From VGLO01 sp964599285 (GTDB taxonomy: Bacteria > Patescibacteriota > Minisyncoccia > Minisyncoccales > Staskawiczbacteraceae), in assembly GCA_964599285.1 (NCBI GenBank), contig CAZREI010000013.1, forward strand, positions 1 through 28,446: a DNA stretch of 28,446 nt. The letters run 5' to 3'. Below, piece by piece: positions 1-6,346 of this stretch. The notes below the pieces were generated by a model that did no database searches, was not told the DNA's origin, and was given only the letters and a program-made list of their open reading frames with translations. Numbering within the stretch: position 1 is the stretch's first letter; each line of letters starts with the position of its first letter. Both the position numbers and the translations under genes were made by a program.

Positions 1-748
1 TAGGCAGCTCCGAATCTTTTTCAATGCCTTTTTTTGTAACCATAATCATGCCTCCCCTTGGCCCTCGCAAAGTTTTGTGGGTGGTGGTAGTAATAACATG
101 GACGTAAGACACGGGACTTGGGTGAGCTCCGCCGGCAACCAACCCAGCAATATGAGCAATGTCAGCAACAATGTATGCGCCGATTGAGTCTGCAATTTGC
201 CCCAGCCGTTTCCAGTCAAATACCCGCGGATAGGCAGTCGCCCCAACCCAAATCAGTTTTGGCATATGCTCTTTGGCCATTTTTTCAACTTCTCCATAAT
301 TGATCAGGTGCGTCTTTTGGTCAACACCGTACTGGACGGGTTTGAAAAATTTGCCGGTGGCGCTGACTTTCCATCCATGCGTCAGGTGACCCCCCATGGG
401 AAGCGCCATGCCCATAGTAACATCTCCCGGTTCGCAAGTTGCCACATATACAGCCATGTTGGCTGGCGAACCGGAATACGGCTGCACATTTACATGCTCA
501 ACACCGAATAACTTTTTGGCGCGATCAATACAAAGACTTTCCACCCTATCAATGAATTGGTTGCCACCGTAATAGCGCTTGCCCGGATAGCCTTCGGCGT
601 ATTTATCAGTCAAAATACTCCCCAAAGCTTCGCGCACTGCCGGCGAACAATGGTTTTCCGAAGCAATCATTTGCAACGTTTCTTGCTGGCGGCGAGTTTC
701 CAAATCTATCAACGTAGCAATTTTAGAATCTTGTTTTTTGAGTTTCAT
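1..748 (-). CDS. glyA: Serine hydroxymethyltransferase, 3' part beyond window
   Basis: PLP enzyme that converts serine and tetrahydrofolate to glycine and 5,10-methylene-THF, supplying one-carbon units in the cytoplasm. About 249 N-terminal codons are visible; the rest lies past base 1. The frame starts MKLKKQDSKIATLIDLE and contains the SHMT signatures QMIASENHCSPAVREALGS, TDKYAEGYPGKRYYGG, GVEHVNVQPYSGSPAN and DIAHIAGLVAGG. It also holds the PLP-lysine segment TTTTHKTLRGPRGG, whose Lys forms the Schiff base. The ATG (748-746) overlaps the tsaC stop as ATGA, so it is the last visible gene of the leuS-nucleotidyltransferase-tsaC-glyA operon and is probably translationally coupled. No inserted repeat is seen in the visible part. 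Family assignment is very secure. Confidence 0.95.
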   Translation of the reverse strand, partial: MKLKKQDSKIATLIDLETRRQQETLQMIASENHCSPAVREALGSILTDKYAEGYPGKRYYGGNQFIDRVESLCIDRAKKLFGVEHVNVQPYSGSPANMAVYVATCEPGDVTMGMALPMGGHLTHGWKVSATGKFFKPVQYGVDQKTHLINYGEVEKMAKEHMPKLIWVGATAYPRVFDWKRLGQIADSIGAYIVADIAHIAGLVAGGAHPSPVSYVHVITTTTHKTLRGPRGGMIMVTKKGIEKDSELP

Positions 749-1365
749 GATCGTAATGTTTTTATGGTATCTTTTGAAATATCAATGATTTTTGATGGCT
801 TGGATTTTTTCAAATTACCGCCATCCACGATTAAAATATCCGATGCGCCAAATTGCTTCATTATATCAGATATATCATAAAGAGGGGGTTTGCCGGAAAT
901 ATTTACGGACGTTTGTGCCAGCGGCCGGTTTACTTTTTTGAGAATTTTTTGTAAAAATGCGTGCTTTGGAATGCGAAGAGCAACAGTATTTTTATCAAGA
1001 CCATAAAGTTTTTTGTGGGAGGCTAAGCCTACCACAAAATCTGTGGTAGGCTTAGCCTCCCACAAAATCGATTTCCGTTTTAAGATAATGGTATATTTTC
1101 CCGGCCAAAACTTACGCAAGACTTTTTCTTGCCTTTTATCAATTGCTGCAATTTCTTTTGCCATCTTTAAATCTTTCACAAACACCGAAAGCGGTTTAAA
1201 CTTTGGGCGTTTTTTAATTTGGTAAATTTTTGCTACGGCTTTTTTATTTTGCGCGTCAGCCAAAAATCCGTAGACCGTGTCGGTGGGACAAATTACTACG
1301 CCTCCGTTTTTTAAAAGCGCGGCGGCCGCGGCCGCCGCGCTTTGTGATGGTTTTACAATTTTCAT
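745..1365 (-). CDS. tsaC: L-threonylcarbamoyladenylate synthase (Sua5/YrdC/TsaC family)
   Basis: Makes threonylcarbamoyl-AMP from threonine, bicarbonate and ATP, the first step of t6A37 modification of ANN-decoding tRNAs. The 206-aa protein is a single YrdC domain without the extra Sua5 domain. It shows GGVVICPTDTVYGF (about 21-34), IYQIKKRPKFKPLSVFV (47-63), FWPGKYTIILKR (86-97), VALRIPKH (128-135) and QTSVNISGKPP (151-161). Two DNA palindromes lie inside the gene. One at 1314-1343 encodes an Ala7 run near the N-terminus. One at 1011-1067 inserts exactly 57 nt (19 codons, about residues 100-118) between the ILKRK strand and the KNTVALRIP strand, a likely surface loop. The reading frame stays intact, so the protein is probably active. 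A MITE-like element ends one base upstream of its ATG. Confidence 0.93.
   Translation of the reverse strand: MKIVKPSQSAAAAAAALLKNGGVVICPTDTVYGFLADAQNKKAVAKIYQIKKRPKFKPLSVFVKDLKMAKEIAAIDKRQEKVLRKFWPGKYTIILKRKSILWEAKPTTDFVVGLASHKKLYGLDKNTVALRIPKHAFLQKILKKVNRPLAQTSVNISGKPPLYDISDIMKQFGASDILIVDGGNLKKSKPSKIIDISKDTIKTLRS
1011..1067. repeat. Perfect 26-bp inverted repeat inside tsaC
   Basis: Arms 1011-1036 and 1042-1067 are perfect reverse complements around a 5-nt loop (1037-1041). Each arm is itself nearly palindromic around AGGCTAAGCCT. The unit is 57 bp, a multiple of three, and keeps the tsaC frame open. Because it is palindromic, both strands encode peptides sharing WEAKPTT and VVGLASHK. This resembles the protein-coding palindromic elements known from Rickettsia, but I cannot assign it to a named family. 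Confidence 0.93.
1314..1343. repeat. Perfect 30-bp GC palindrome in tsaC N-terminus
   Basis: The sequence centred at 1328/1329 (AGCGCGGCGGCCG and its complement) is a perfect 30-bp palindrome. It encodes the Ser-Ala7-Leu stretch of TsaC where relatives have a mixed helix. It may be a small palindromic insertion or an alanine-codon run that has become self-complementary. In mRNA it would form a strong hairpin about 22 nt after the start codon and could slow translation. Confidence 0.85.
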
Positions 1366-1366
1366 A

Positions 1367-1527
1367 AGACCTCTTGCAAAATTAGGCTTCGTGCGAAAAT
1401 AAAGACTTTGCGGGCGGAAAATACGATAGAATTTTTCGGCTTACCCTCTGCGGTAAGCCGAAAAATTATTGCGTATTTTACGTCCAAAGGCTTTATTTGC
1501 AGTAAAGCCTTATTTTGCAAGAGGTCT
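1367..1527. mobile_element. MITE-like 161-bp element with terminal inverted repeats
   Basis: Terminal inverted repeats AGACCTCTTGCAAAAT (1367-1382) and its exact complement (1512-1527) bound a long imperfect hairpin. Its centre (about 1434-1468) pairs TTTTTCGGCTTACC with GGTAAGCCGAAAAA. It is flanked by ATA on both sides (1364-1366 and 1528-1530), consistent with a 2-3 bp target duplication. It encodes no transposase. Removing the element plus one ATA restores CTATGA on the minus strand: the TGA stop of the nucleotidyltransferase overlapping the ATG of tsaC, the same ATGA layout as the neighbouring junctions. The transposase family is not identifiable from the ends alone. Confidence 0.8.
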
Positions 1528-2254
1528 ATAGTACAAAATGAGAAAATTTTTCTATATCTTCCGGCCGGCCAAAATCCATCCAGTTATCTTTGATAATTTT
1601 TACTTTTACTTTTTTTTCTTTTGCCAAAAGCGAAATCACATCGGTAATTTCATATTCACCCCTTTCAGATTTTTTTACCAAAGGAAGCTTCTCAAAAACT
1701 TCGGGCGTAAATTTGTACAAGCTGGTGTTGATTAAATTCCCCATAAATTCTTTTGGTTTTTCTATGATTTCTTTTAAAAATTCTCCCTCAGTTAAAAGCA
1801 CTCCAAACTTTTCCGGATTTTCGTGCTCTAATCCGCCGACGTAATGATACTGGTCATCAATATTCATGGCCCGCAGGTCAGCTGGGGAATAAAAATTATC
1901 TCCTACCAAAGAAATAAATTGCTCGTTTTTTACAAAATCTTCCACGCACATTAAGGGGCAAGCCGTCCCATACATGCCGGCTTCTTTTGGTCCCAGCTTT
2001 TCAAATTGACTGACGATAGTAATTTTTTGAGACTTTCCGCCAAAGGTGTACTGTATTACAAATTTCTTCATCGCTTCTGGTTTGTATCCCACGACTAAAA
2101 TAATTTCTTGATAACCGGCTTCAAAAATATTATCCAACAAGTACGCCAAAAACGGCTTTTGATGGATTTCTATCAGGTGCTTGGGCTTGTCTTTTGAAAG
2201 TTCCAGCATGCGAGTCCCGTGCCCTGCCGCTGAAACCACCACCTTTTTTATCAT
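1526..2254 (-). CDS. Sugar-phosphate nucleotidyltransferase (RmlA/GlmU-like)
   Basis: A 242-aa NTP_transferase-fold protein predicted to activate a sugar-1-phosphate with a nucleoside triphosphate for envelope polysaccharide synthesis. Visible motifs are the N-terminal nucleotide loop VVVSAAGHGTRMLELSKDKP (a variant of GxGTRL), KPKHLIEIHQKPFL, a metal-binding GDN (about 118-120), the sugar-pocket-like EKPKEFMGNLINTSLYKF, and a C-terminal DFGRPEDIEKF typical of the family. There is no hexapeptide acyltransferase domain, so it is shorter than GlmU. The sugar and nucleotide cannot be read from sequence. Its ATG overlaps the leuS stop as ATGA. Its own stop, TAG, is created where the 161-bp mobile element joins; the ancestral stop was probably TGA overlapping the tsaC start. 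Confidence 0.85.
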   Translation of the reverse strand: MIKKVVVSAAGHGTRMLELSKDKPKHLIEIHQKPFLAYLLDNIFEAGYQEIILVVGYKPEAMKKFVIQYTFGGKSQKITIVSQFEKLGPKEAGMYGTACPLMCVEDFVKNEQFISLVGDNFYSPADLRAMNIDDQYHYVGGLEHENPEKFGVLLTEGEFLKEIIEKPKEFMGNLINTSLYKFTPEVFEKLPLVKKSERGEYEITDVISLLAKEKKVKVKIIKDNWMDFGRPEDIEKFSHFVL

Positions 2255-5163
2255 ATTACAATGTTAATGAGTTTGCCGGGCACGAAAATGATTTTTTTGA
2301 TTTGCTTGCCTTCGGTCCAATTTTTGATTTTTGGCGCGCGCAAGGCAATTGCTTCAACCTTCTGCTGCGCCAACCCCGCGGCTACCTCTATTCTATCGCG
2401 AACCCTGCCATTAATCTGAATAATAAAAAATACTTTCTCTTTTTGCAGTGAAGCCTGGTCAAATTCTGGCCAAGGTTGCTGCGAACATACTCCCTTAAAT
2501 CCTAACTTCTCCCACAGTTCCTCGGCAAGGTGCGGGGCAAAGGGCGACAAGATAACCAAGAACTTTTTAAAATCATCTTTTGATACGCTTTGGCCGTTTT
2601 CGTAAAAATGGTTTGCCAAAATCATCAGACTTGAAATGGCTGTGTTAAATTTCATGGCCTCAATGTCATCACCCACTTTTTTGATGGTTTCATTTAAAAT
2701 ACTCTGGATTGCCGCGCTGCGGCTCGCAATGACGACGGATGGCTTCCGCGTTGTTGCGTGTAAATTTCCGCGTGGTTCCGCGATTGCCGAAGCAATGACA
2801 TAGACTTTTTCTAAAAATCTTCTGGCACCCAAAATTCCTTTTTGATCCCAGGGAATCATTTGCTCAAACGGCCCCATGAACATTTCGTACACCCGCAACG
2901 TATCGACGCCATGCTGCTTGACCACCTGGTCAGGGTTGATGACGTTCCCCTTGCTTTTTGACATCTTAACACCGCCCTCGGCCAGCACGACGCCATGCGA
3001 AGTCCGTTTTTTGTAAGGTTCGCTGCCAATTTGGCTTGGAACCGCGCCAATGTCCCACAAAAATTTAAAGATAAAACGCGAATACAATAAATGCAATGTC
3101 GTGTGCTCCATGCCGCCATTGTACCAATCTACGGGCATCCACTGCTCAAATCCTTTCGCGAAATTTGAAATTTGAAATTTGAAATTTGAAATTTTCGGTG
3201 CCGTATAGGCAAGATAGTACCAGTTGGATCCTGCCCAGTTTGGCATGGTGTCGGTTTCGCGCCGGGCTGGCCCCTTGCACTTTGGGCATTTTACCTTAAC
3301 CCATGTTGTCATGGTCGCCAGCGGCGACTCGCCGGTATCGGTCGGCTGGTATTTTTTTACCTTGGGCAAAGTTACGGGCAAATCTTTTTCGGGAACCGTT
3401 TGCCATCCGCAAGTTTGGCAAAAAATCATAGGGATAGGTTCGCCCCAATAGTGCTGCCGTGAAAACACCCAGTCGCGCAGTTTATACTGTACCGTTTTTT
3501 TAGCGCCAATAAATGTTATGATTTCTTCTTTGGCTTTTTGCGATTCCATACCATCAAATTTTCCTGAATTTCTCAAAATACCGTCGCCCTCAAAAGCTTT
3601 CTCCGGATTTTGCATCCTATCTACAATAAGGCTGATCTCGGCATGGGTCATAAAGTTAGAATTAATATTTGAAGCATCAAACCAGGTCACTTCATGCTTT
3701 TCTTTTTCTTCTGGCGATATTTCATTGCGCTGTTCGTCTTCAAGTTCAAATAACACATTCCAGGTGTGAGCGACCCTATTTAAATTTTTATGGGAAGCAA
3801 AAAATTCCGTTTGAACAGGTTCTCCCAAGACTTTTACTAATCGCAAATTTTTGTATCCCGTTTCTTCCAATATTTCCCTCCGCGCCGCTTCTTCAGGAGT
3901 TTCACCTCCCTCTATCCCTCCAACAATAAAAGTTCTCCATGAAGTTACTTTCCAATTAAGGCCCAGGTATTTACCCGTCTTTGGATTCCTAACAATTCCA
4001 ATAATCCCTTTTCTAAAAACAACCTCTTTCCCTGGCACATGGGGATTTTTATGGTCAATAAAACGGGGCATTATTACATGTCGTATCGGCAAATGGTATT
4101 TTTGGGCGAACTCAAAATCGCGCTGGTCGTGCGCCGGAACCGCCATAATTGCCCCTGTGCCATAACCCATCATCACATAGTCAGCAATAAAAAGAGGGAC
4201 CTGTTTTTTATTGGCCGGATTTACCGCTTTGATGCCCCGCAATTCAATCCCGGTTTTTTCCTTACTTTCTTGACGAGCCAAGTCAGATTTATTTTTCGCT
4301 TCAATAATATATTTTTCAACTTCCGGCCAATTGGTAATTTTAGATTTTATTTTTTGAACCAACTCATGTTCTGGCGCCAAAACCAAAAATGTGCAACCAA
4401 ACAATGTATCCGGTCTTGTGGTGAAAACGTCAATTGATAATTGGGAATTGATAATTGGGAATTTTATTTCTGCGCCTTCCGATTTGCCAATCCAGTTTTT
4501 TTGCTGATCTTTGACACGCTCGGGATAGTCCACCAAATCTAAATCTTTAATCAGCCGATCAGCGTATTTTGTTATTTTTATGAGCCACTGCGATTTTTGG
4601 CGCTTTTGGACCGGTGTGCCGCATCGCTCGCACTTGCCATTGATCACTTCTTCGTTTGCTAATCCGATTTTGTCTTTGGGGCACCAGTTAATTTCAATGT
4701 TATCTTTATAGGCTAAGCCTTGCTCAAAAAGTTTTATAAAAATCCACTGCGTCCACTTATAGTATTTTGGATCGGTCGTATTTATTTCCCGCGACCAGTC
4801 AAACGAAAGCCCCAAACTTTTCATCTGCCTCCTGAAGGTGTCGGTATTTTTTTTGGTGGCAACGGCGGGCTGGACGCCGGTCTTGATAGCATAGTTTTCC
4901 GTGGGCAAACCAAATGCGTCCCACCCCATGGGAAACAGTACATTTTGATTTTGCATGCGTCGCTTGCGGGCAATAACATCCATTCCGATGTAGGGTCGAC
5001 AATGACCCACATGCAAACCGTCTCCGGATGGATAAGGAAACTCGTCCAATACATAAAACTTTTCTTTTTTAGAAATATTTTTGGCTTTAAAAGCGCCTGA
5101 TCCATACCAGATTTTCTGCCACTTTTTTTCTATCTTTTGAGAGTTATACTTTTGTCCCGACAT
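2251..5163 (-). CDS. leuS: Leucyl-tRNA synthetase with an inserted Nudix domain
   Basis: Class I synthetase charging tRNA-Leu; 970 aa against about 860 in E. coli. Catalytic signatures are HVGH (51-54) and KMSKS (733-737). Zinc-type cysteines occur at about C161, C178/C181, C582/C585 and C626/C629. The CP1 editing domain is present: TTRPDTLFG (248-256) and YGTGAIMAVPAHDQRDFEF (334-352). Directly after it, about residues 366-523 form a complete Nudix domain, and then the LeuRS sequence resumes at EGDGILRNSGKFDGM. Three repeat-derived segments are also in frame: FPIINSQLSID (about 235-245), PKISNFKFQISNFAK (656-670) and a REP-like stretch at about 788-820. Its stop overlaps the nucleotidyltransferase start (ATGA). 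A hairpin upstream may mask its ribosome site. Confidence 0.97.
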   Translation of the reverse strand: MSGQKYNSQKIEKKWQKIWYGSGAFKAKNISKKEKFYVLDEFPYPSGDGLHVGHCRPYIGMDVIARKRRMQNQNVLFPMGWDAFGLPTENYAIKTGVQPAVATKKNTDTFRRQMKSLGLSFDWSREINTTDPKYYKWTQWIFIKLFEQGLAYKDNIEINWCPKDKIGLANEEVINGKCERCGTPVQKRQKSQWLIKITKYADRLIKDLDLVDYPERVKDQQKNWIGKSEGAEIKFPIINSQLSIDVFTTRPDTLFGCTFLVLAPEHELVQKIKSKITNWPEVEKYIIEAKNKSDLARQESKEKTGIELRGIKAVNPANKKQVPLFIADYVMMGYGTGAIMAVPAHDQRDFEFAQKYHLPIRHVIMPRFIDHKNPHVPGKEVVFRKGIIGIVRNPKTGKYLGLNWKVTSWRTFIVGGIEGGETPEEAARREILEETGYKNLRLVKVLGEPVQTEFFASHKNLNRVAHTWNVLFELEDEQRNEISPEEKEKHEVTWFDASNINSNFMTHAEISLIVDRMQNPEKAFEGDGILRNSGKFDGMESQKAKEEIITFIGAKKTVQYKLRDWVFSRQHYWGEPIPMIFCQTCGWQTVPEKDLPVTLPKVKKYQPTDTGESPLATMTTWVKVKCPKCKGPARRETDTMPNWAGSNWYYLAYTAPKISNFKFQISNFAKGFEQWMPVDWYNGGMEHTTLHLLYSRFIFKFLWDIGAVPSQIGSEPYKKRTSHGVVLAEGGVKMSKSKGNVINPDQVVKQHGVDTLRVYEMFMGPFEQMIPWDQKGILGARRFLEKVYVIASAIAEPRGNLHATTRKPSVVIASRSAAIQSILNETIKKVGDDIEAMKFNTAISSLMILANHFYENGQSVSKDDFKKFLVILSPFAPHLAEELWEKLGFKGVCSQQPWPEFDQASLQKEKVFFIIQINGRVRDRIEVAAGLAQQKVEAIALRAPKIKNWTEGKQIKKIIFVPGKLINIVI
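2704..2800. repeat. REP-like palindromic repeat embedded in leuS
   Basis: Two small inverted repeats, ATTGC/GCAAT at 2708-2712/2726-2730 and again at 2783-2787/2792-2796, each followed by GAC. They lie in GC-rich sequence of the GTCATTGCGAGC...GCAATCC kind widespread as intergenic REP-type repeats. Here it is translated in frame as roughly VIASAIAEPRG...VVIASRSAAIQS between the KMSKS domain and the anticodon-binding helices. The intergenic pair at 12976-13050 has the same ATGAC-bounded double-hairpin plan. Confidence 0.65.
3161..3195. repeat. Heptanucleotide tandem repeat in leuS
   Basis: Five head-to-tail copies of AAATTTG (last one AAATTTT) run through the LeuRS frame and encode part of PKISNFKFQISNFAK. 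Seven is not a multiple of three, so gain or loss of a single unit would shift the frame of an essential gene. Confidence 0.9.
3595..4068 (-). other. Nudix hydrolase domain inserted in LeuRS
   Basis: Residues about 366-523 of LeuRS. The Nudix box GX5EX7REUXEEXGU is perfect: G415, E421, R429-E430, E433-E434, G436, with hydrophobic I431 and Y437. Upstream FIDHKNPHVPGKEVVFRKG and downstream TWNVLFELEDEQR look like the strands of a stand-alone Nudix protein. It follows the editing-site aspartate motif PAHDQRDFEFA and replaces the short linker that leads to ILRNSGKFDG in ordinary LeuRS. The frame is continuous with no stop, so it is part of the synthetase. Known Nudix substrates are nucleoside diphosphates linked to another moiety; the substrate here cannot be read. 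A role in clearing an adenylate or dinucleotide by-product is speculation. Confidence 0.9.
4432..4463. repeat. 14-bp tandem duplication in leuS
   Basis: AATTGATAATTGGG occurs twice in a row (4432-4445 and 4446-4459), followed by a partial third copy, AATT. It encodes the FPIINSQLSID segment just before the editing-domain strand VFTTRPDTLFG, a loop of variable length in LeuRS. Confidence 0.85.
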
Positions 5164-5172
5164 ACTCGCGGA

Positions 5173-5213
5173 TCCTCGATAAATTTAATTCTTATTGAAT
5201 AAATTTATCGGGA
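5173..5213 (-). promoter_or_regulatory. Hairpin masking the leuS ribosome-binding site
   Basis: On the minus strand AGGA (5176-5173) lies 9 nt before the leuS ATG. The same bases pair with upstream TCC (5213-5211) at the base of a stem: TCC, then CGATAAATTT, then ATTC, with two single-base bulges and loop TTATT (5192-5196). If it folds, the Shine-Dalgarno sequence is paired, so leuS translation could depend on melting or on a ligand. It could equally be a remnant of a repeat element: the adjacent ATACTCGCGGAT recurs at 22142-22153. Confidence 0.5.
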
Positions 5214-5225
5214 CATAATAATTTC

Positions 5226-5255
5226 ATTATCATAGCATAAATCGGTAAATGTTAA
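5226..5255 (-). promoter_or_regulatory. Candidate leuS operon promoter
   Basis: Minus-strand TTAACA (5255-5250), 18-bp spacer, GATAAT (5231-5226). An overlapping extended -10, TGCTATGAT, lies at 5237-5229. It is placed between the tatD terminator hairpin and the leuS leader hairpin, so the four-gene operon would start here. Sequence match only. Confidence 0.45.
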
Positions 5256-5283
5256 AGGCGCGGCCGTTCGCGGCCGCGCCTTT
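5254..5283. terminator. GC-rich UUCG-loop hairpin between tatD and leuS
   Basis: AAAGGCGCGGCCG, loop TTCG (5267-5270), then the exact complement: a 13-bp stem. On the plus strand a T-rich tail follows (5281-5293). On the minus strand the tail is the weaker TTTAACATTT. No plus-strand gene ends here, so its natural role is probably to end the tatD transcript, perhaps in both directions. Confidence 0.7.
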
Positions 5284-5295
5284 TGTATTTTTTAA

Positions 5296-5331
5296 ATTTG
5301 CAATAACTGACGTACGTCAGTTATTGCAAAT
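5296..5331. repeat. Perfect 36-bp palindrome, copy 1
   Basis: The core TTTGCAATAACTGACGT and its complement form a perfect palindrome centred at 5313/5314 on TACGTA-like sequence. It starts 11 bp after the tatD stop. The identical 34-bp core occurs at 25141-25174, almost 20 kb away, so it is a dispersed repeat rather than a chance hairpin. Confidence 0.93.
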
Positions 5332-5342
5332 GGAAAGTTTTT

Positions 5343-6281
5343 TTAAATTCTAAACAATTTTCTGGCGTTTTGGGTGGTTTGCTCTGCCACTTTATCAAAG
5401 CTGATATTTTTTAATTCAGCGATTTTTTGGATGGTGTGTTTTATGAATATCGGCTCGTTTCTTACATATCCATTCGGCCCCGCCTCCGCAGACGGGAATT
5501 TTGGCAAAGCCGAAAGTTCTCGCGTCTCTACTAAAGCTATGGCGGGCAAGGGAGTCAAATATGGGCAATCGGTTTCTACCATTATTTTTTCCAGCGGAGC
5601 ATTTTTTAGTACCTGGTCTATATTGAATTTAAAAATAATGCCGTTGATGCCAAGATAAAATCCTAAATCCATATATTTTTGTGCCTGCTCCCACGTGCCA
5701 GTGAAGCAATGCACCACGCCGCGTAATTGTGATTTGTGGTTTGTAATTTGTGATTTCAAAATATCTATGACATCTTCGTGCGCCATGCGACAGTGCAAAA
5801 TAACCGGCAGGCCAAGCTCTTTTGCAAAATCCAGTTGCTCCAAAAAAATCCGCTTTTGCTTTTCTTTAAATTCCGCCAGCTTTGCCGCGGTTTTGGGTTT
5901 GTAATAGTAGTCCAAACCGATCTCGCCAACAGCCACCACTTTTTTTGAAGCCGCCAGTTGTCGATATTTTTCTTTATCAAAACTATTTTCGGGAGCGAAT
6001 TCCCCTTCGCTGGGATCGCTTTTTATTTTTAAAAACTCCGCGCCCGCGTACATGGGATGCAGACCAATGGCGGAGTATAATCCTTGCTGGTATTTTTCAG
6101 CCAGCGCCACAGCGTTTTTACTGGTGGCAAAGTTGGTGCCGACGTTAATGGCCCAAATATGTTCTGCCAGCGTTTTTTCAATGACCCGATCCTGATCGCC
6201 AGCAAAAGCGTCAAACTGCAAGTGGCTATGAGTATCAATAATGACTGGTAGATTGTTAGATAATTGATCCATATCAATCAT
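5343..6281 (-). CDS. tatD: TatD-family metal-dependent DNase
   Basis: TIM-barrel metallo-hydrolase of the TatD family (3'-5' DNase or D-aminoacyl-tRNA deacylase-like roles are reported in the family). Metal-ligand motifs in order: IIDTHSHLQFD (HxH), VAVGEIGLDYYY (Glu), LPVILHCRMAHEDV (His), GVVHCFTGTW (His) and VETDCPYLTP (Asp). The start at 6281 (MIDMDQLSNN) is chosen because a longer reading from 6308 runs through the csrA terminator; 6272 (MDQLSNN) is equally possible. There is no clear Shine-Dalgarno. Two repeat-like inserts are translated: SQITNHKSQ from T/G-rich direct repeats at about 5724-5760, and ALVETRELSALPKFPSAEAG before NGYVRNEP, where relatives have a short loop. About 312 aa, somewhat longer than the usual 260 because of these. 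Confidence 0.92.
   Translation of the reverse strand: MIDMDQLSNNLPVIIDTHSHLQFDAFAGDQDRVIEKTLAEHIWAINVGTNFATSKNAVALAEKYQQGLYSAIGLHPMYAGAEFLKIKSDPSEGEFAPENSFDKEKYRQLAASKKVVAVGEIGLDYYYKPKTAAKLAEFKEKQKRIFLEQLDFAKELGLPVILHCRMAHEDVIDILKSQITNHKSQLRGVVHCFTGTWEQAQKYMDLGFYLGINGIIFKFNIDQVLKNAPLEKIMVETDCPYLTPLPAIALVETRELSALPKFPSAEAGPNGYVRNEPIFIKHTIQKIAELKNISFDKVAEQTTQNARKLFRI
5470..5540. repeat. Repeat-like in-frame insertion in tatD
   Basis: This stretch encodes about 22 residues absent from typical TatD proteins between YLTPLP and YVRNEP. It contains the hairpin CCCG-cctccgcaga-CGGG (about 5479-5496), a common core of intergenic palindromic repeats. Boundaries are approximate because the ends cannot be defined without homologues. 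Confidence 0.5.
5724..5760. repeat. Short degenerate direct repeat inside tatD
   Basis: Three near-copies of TTGTGATTT / TTTGTAATT run in tandem and are translated as SQITNHKSQ between helix DVIDILK and strand GVVHCF. They are of the same A/T-rich style as the repeats in leuS (3161, 4432) and ileS (17750). Confidence 0.65.
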
Positions 6282-6286
6282 GCTAT

Positions 6287-6323
6287 AAAAAAAGAGGCGG
6301 GAAATCAATCATTGATTTCCCGC
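6287..6323 (-). terminator. Rho-independent terminator after the csrA pair
   Basis: Perfect 12-bp stem GCGGGAAATCAA / TTGATTTCCCGC (6297-6308 and 6312-6323) with loop TCA, followed on the minus strand by CCTC and seven T residues (6293-6287). It ends the csrA-csrA transcript and lies just before the likely tatD start, so tatD needs its own start signal or read-through. Confidence 0.9.
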
Positions 6324-6346
6324 TTGCAGGGTTTTCGGAAGGGCGA

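Noticed and set aside
1367..1527. The long hairpin before tsaC as a simple intrinsic terminator or attenuator
   Set aside because: At 161 bp with 16-bp perfect end repeats, direct ATA flanks and no T-tail after the stem, it fits a transposable element better, although it may still reduce read-through.
3161..3195. CRISPR-like array from the repeated AAATTTG units
   Set aside because: Units are 7 bp with no spacers, lie inside leuS, and no cas gene is present in the window.
3595..4068. Nudix region as a separate nested gene
   Set aside because: It is in the same frame as LeuRS with no stop. LeuRS motifs continue on both sides (editing motif before, ILRNSGKFDG and SRQHYWGEPIPM after), and there is no ribosome site at its edge.
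5164..5260. T-box riboswitch upstream of leuS
   Set aside because: No T-box consensus, specifier loop or antiterminator arrangement is visible; only a simple hairpin over the ribosome site.
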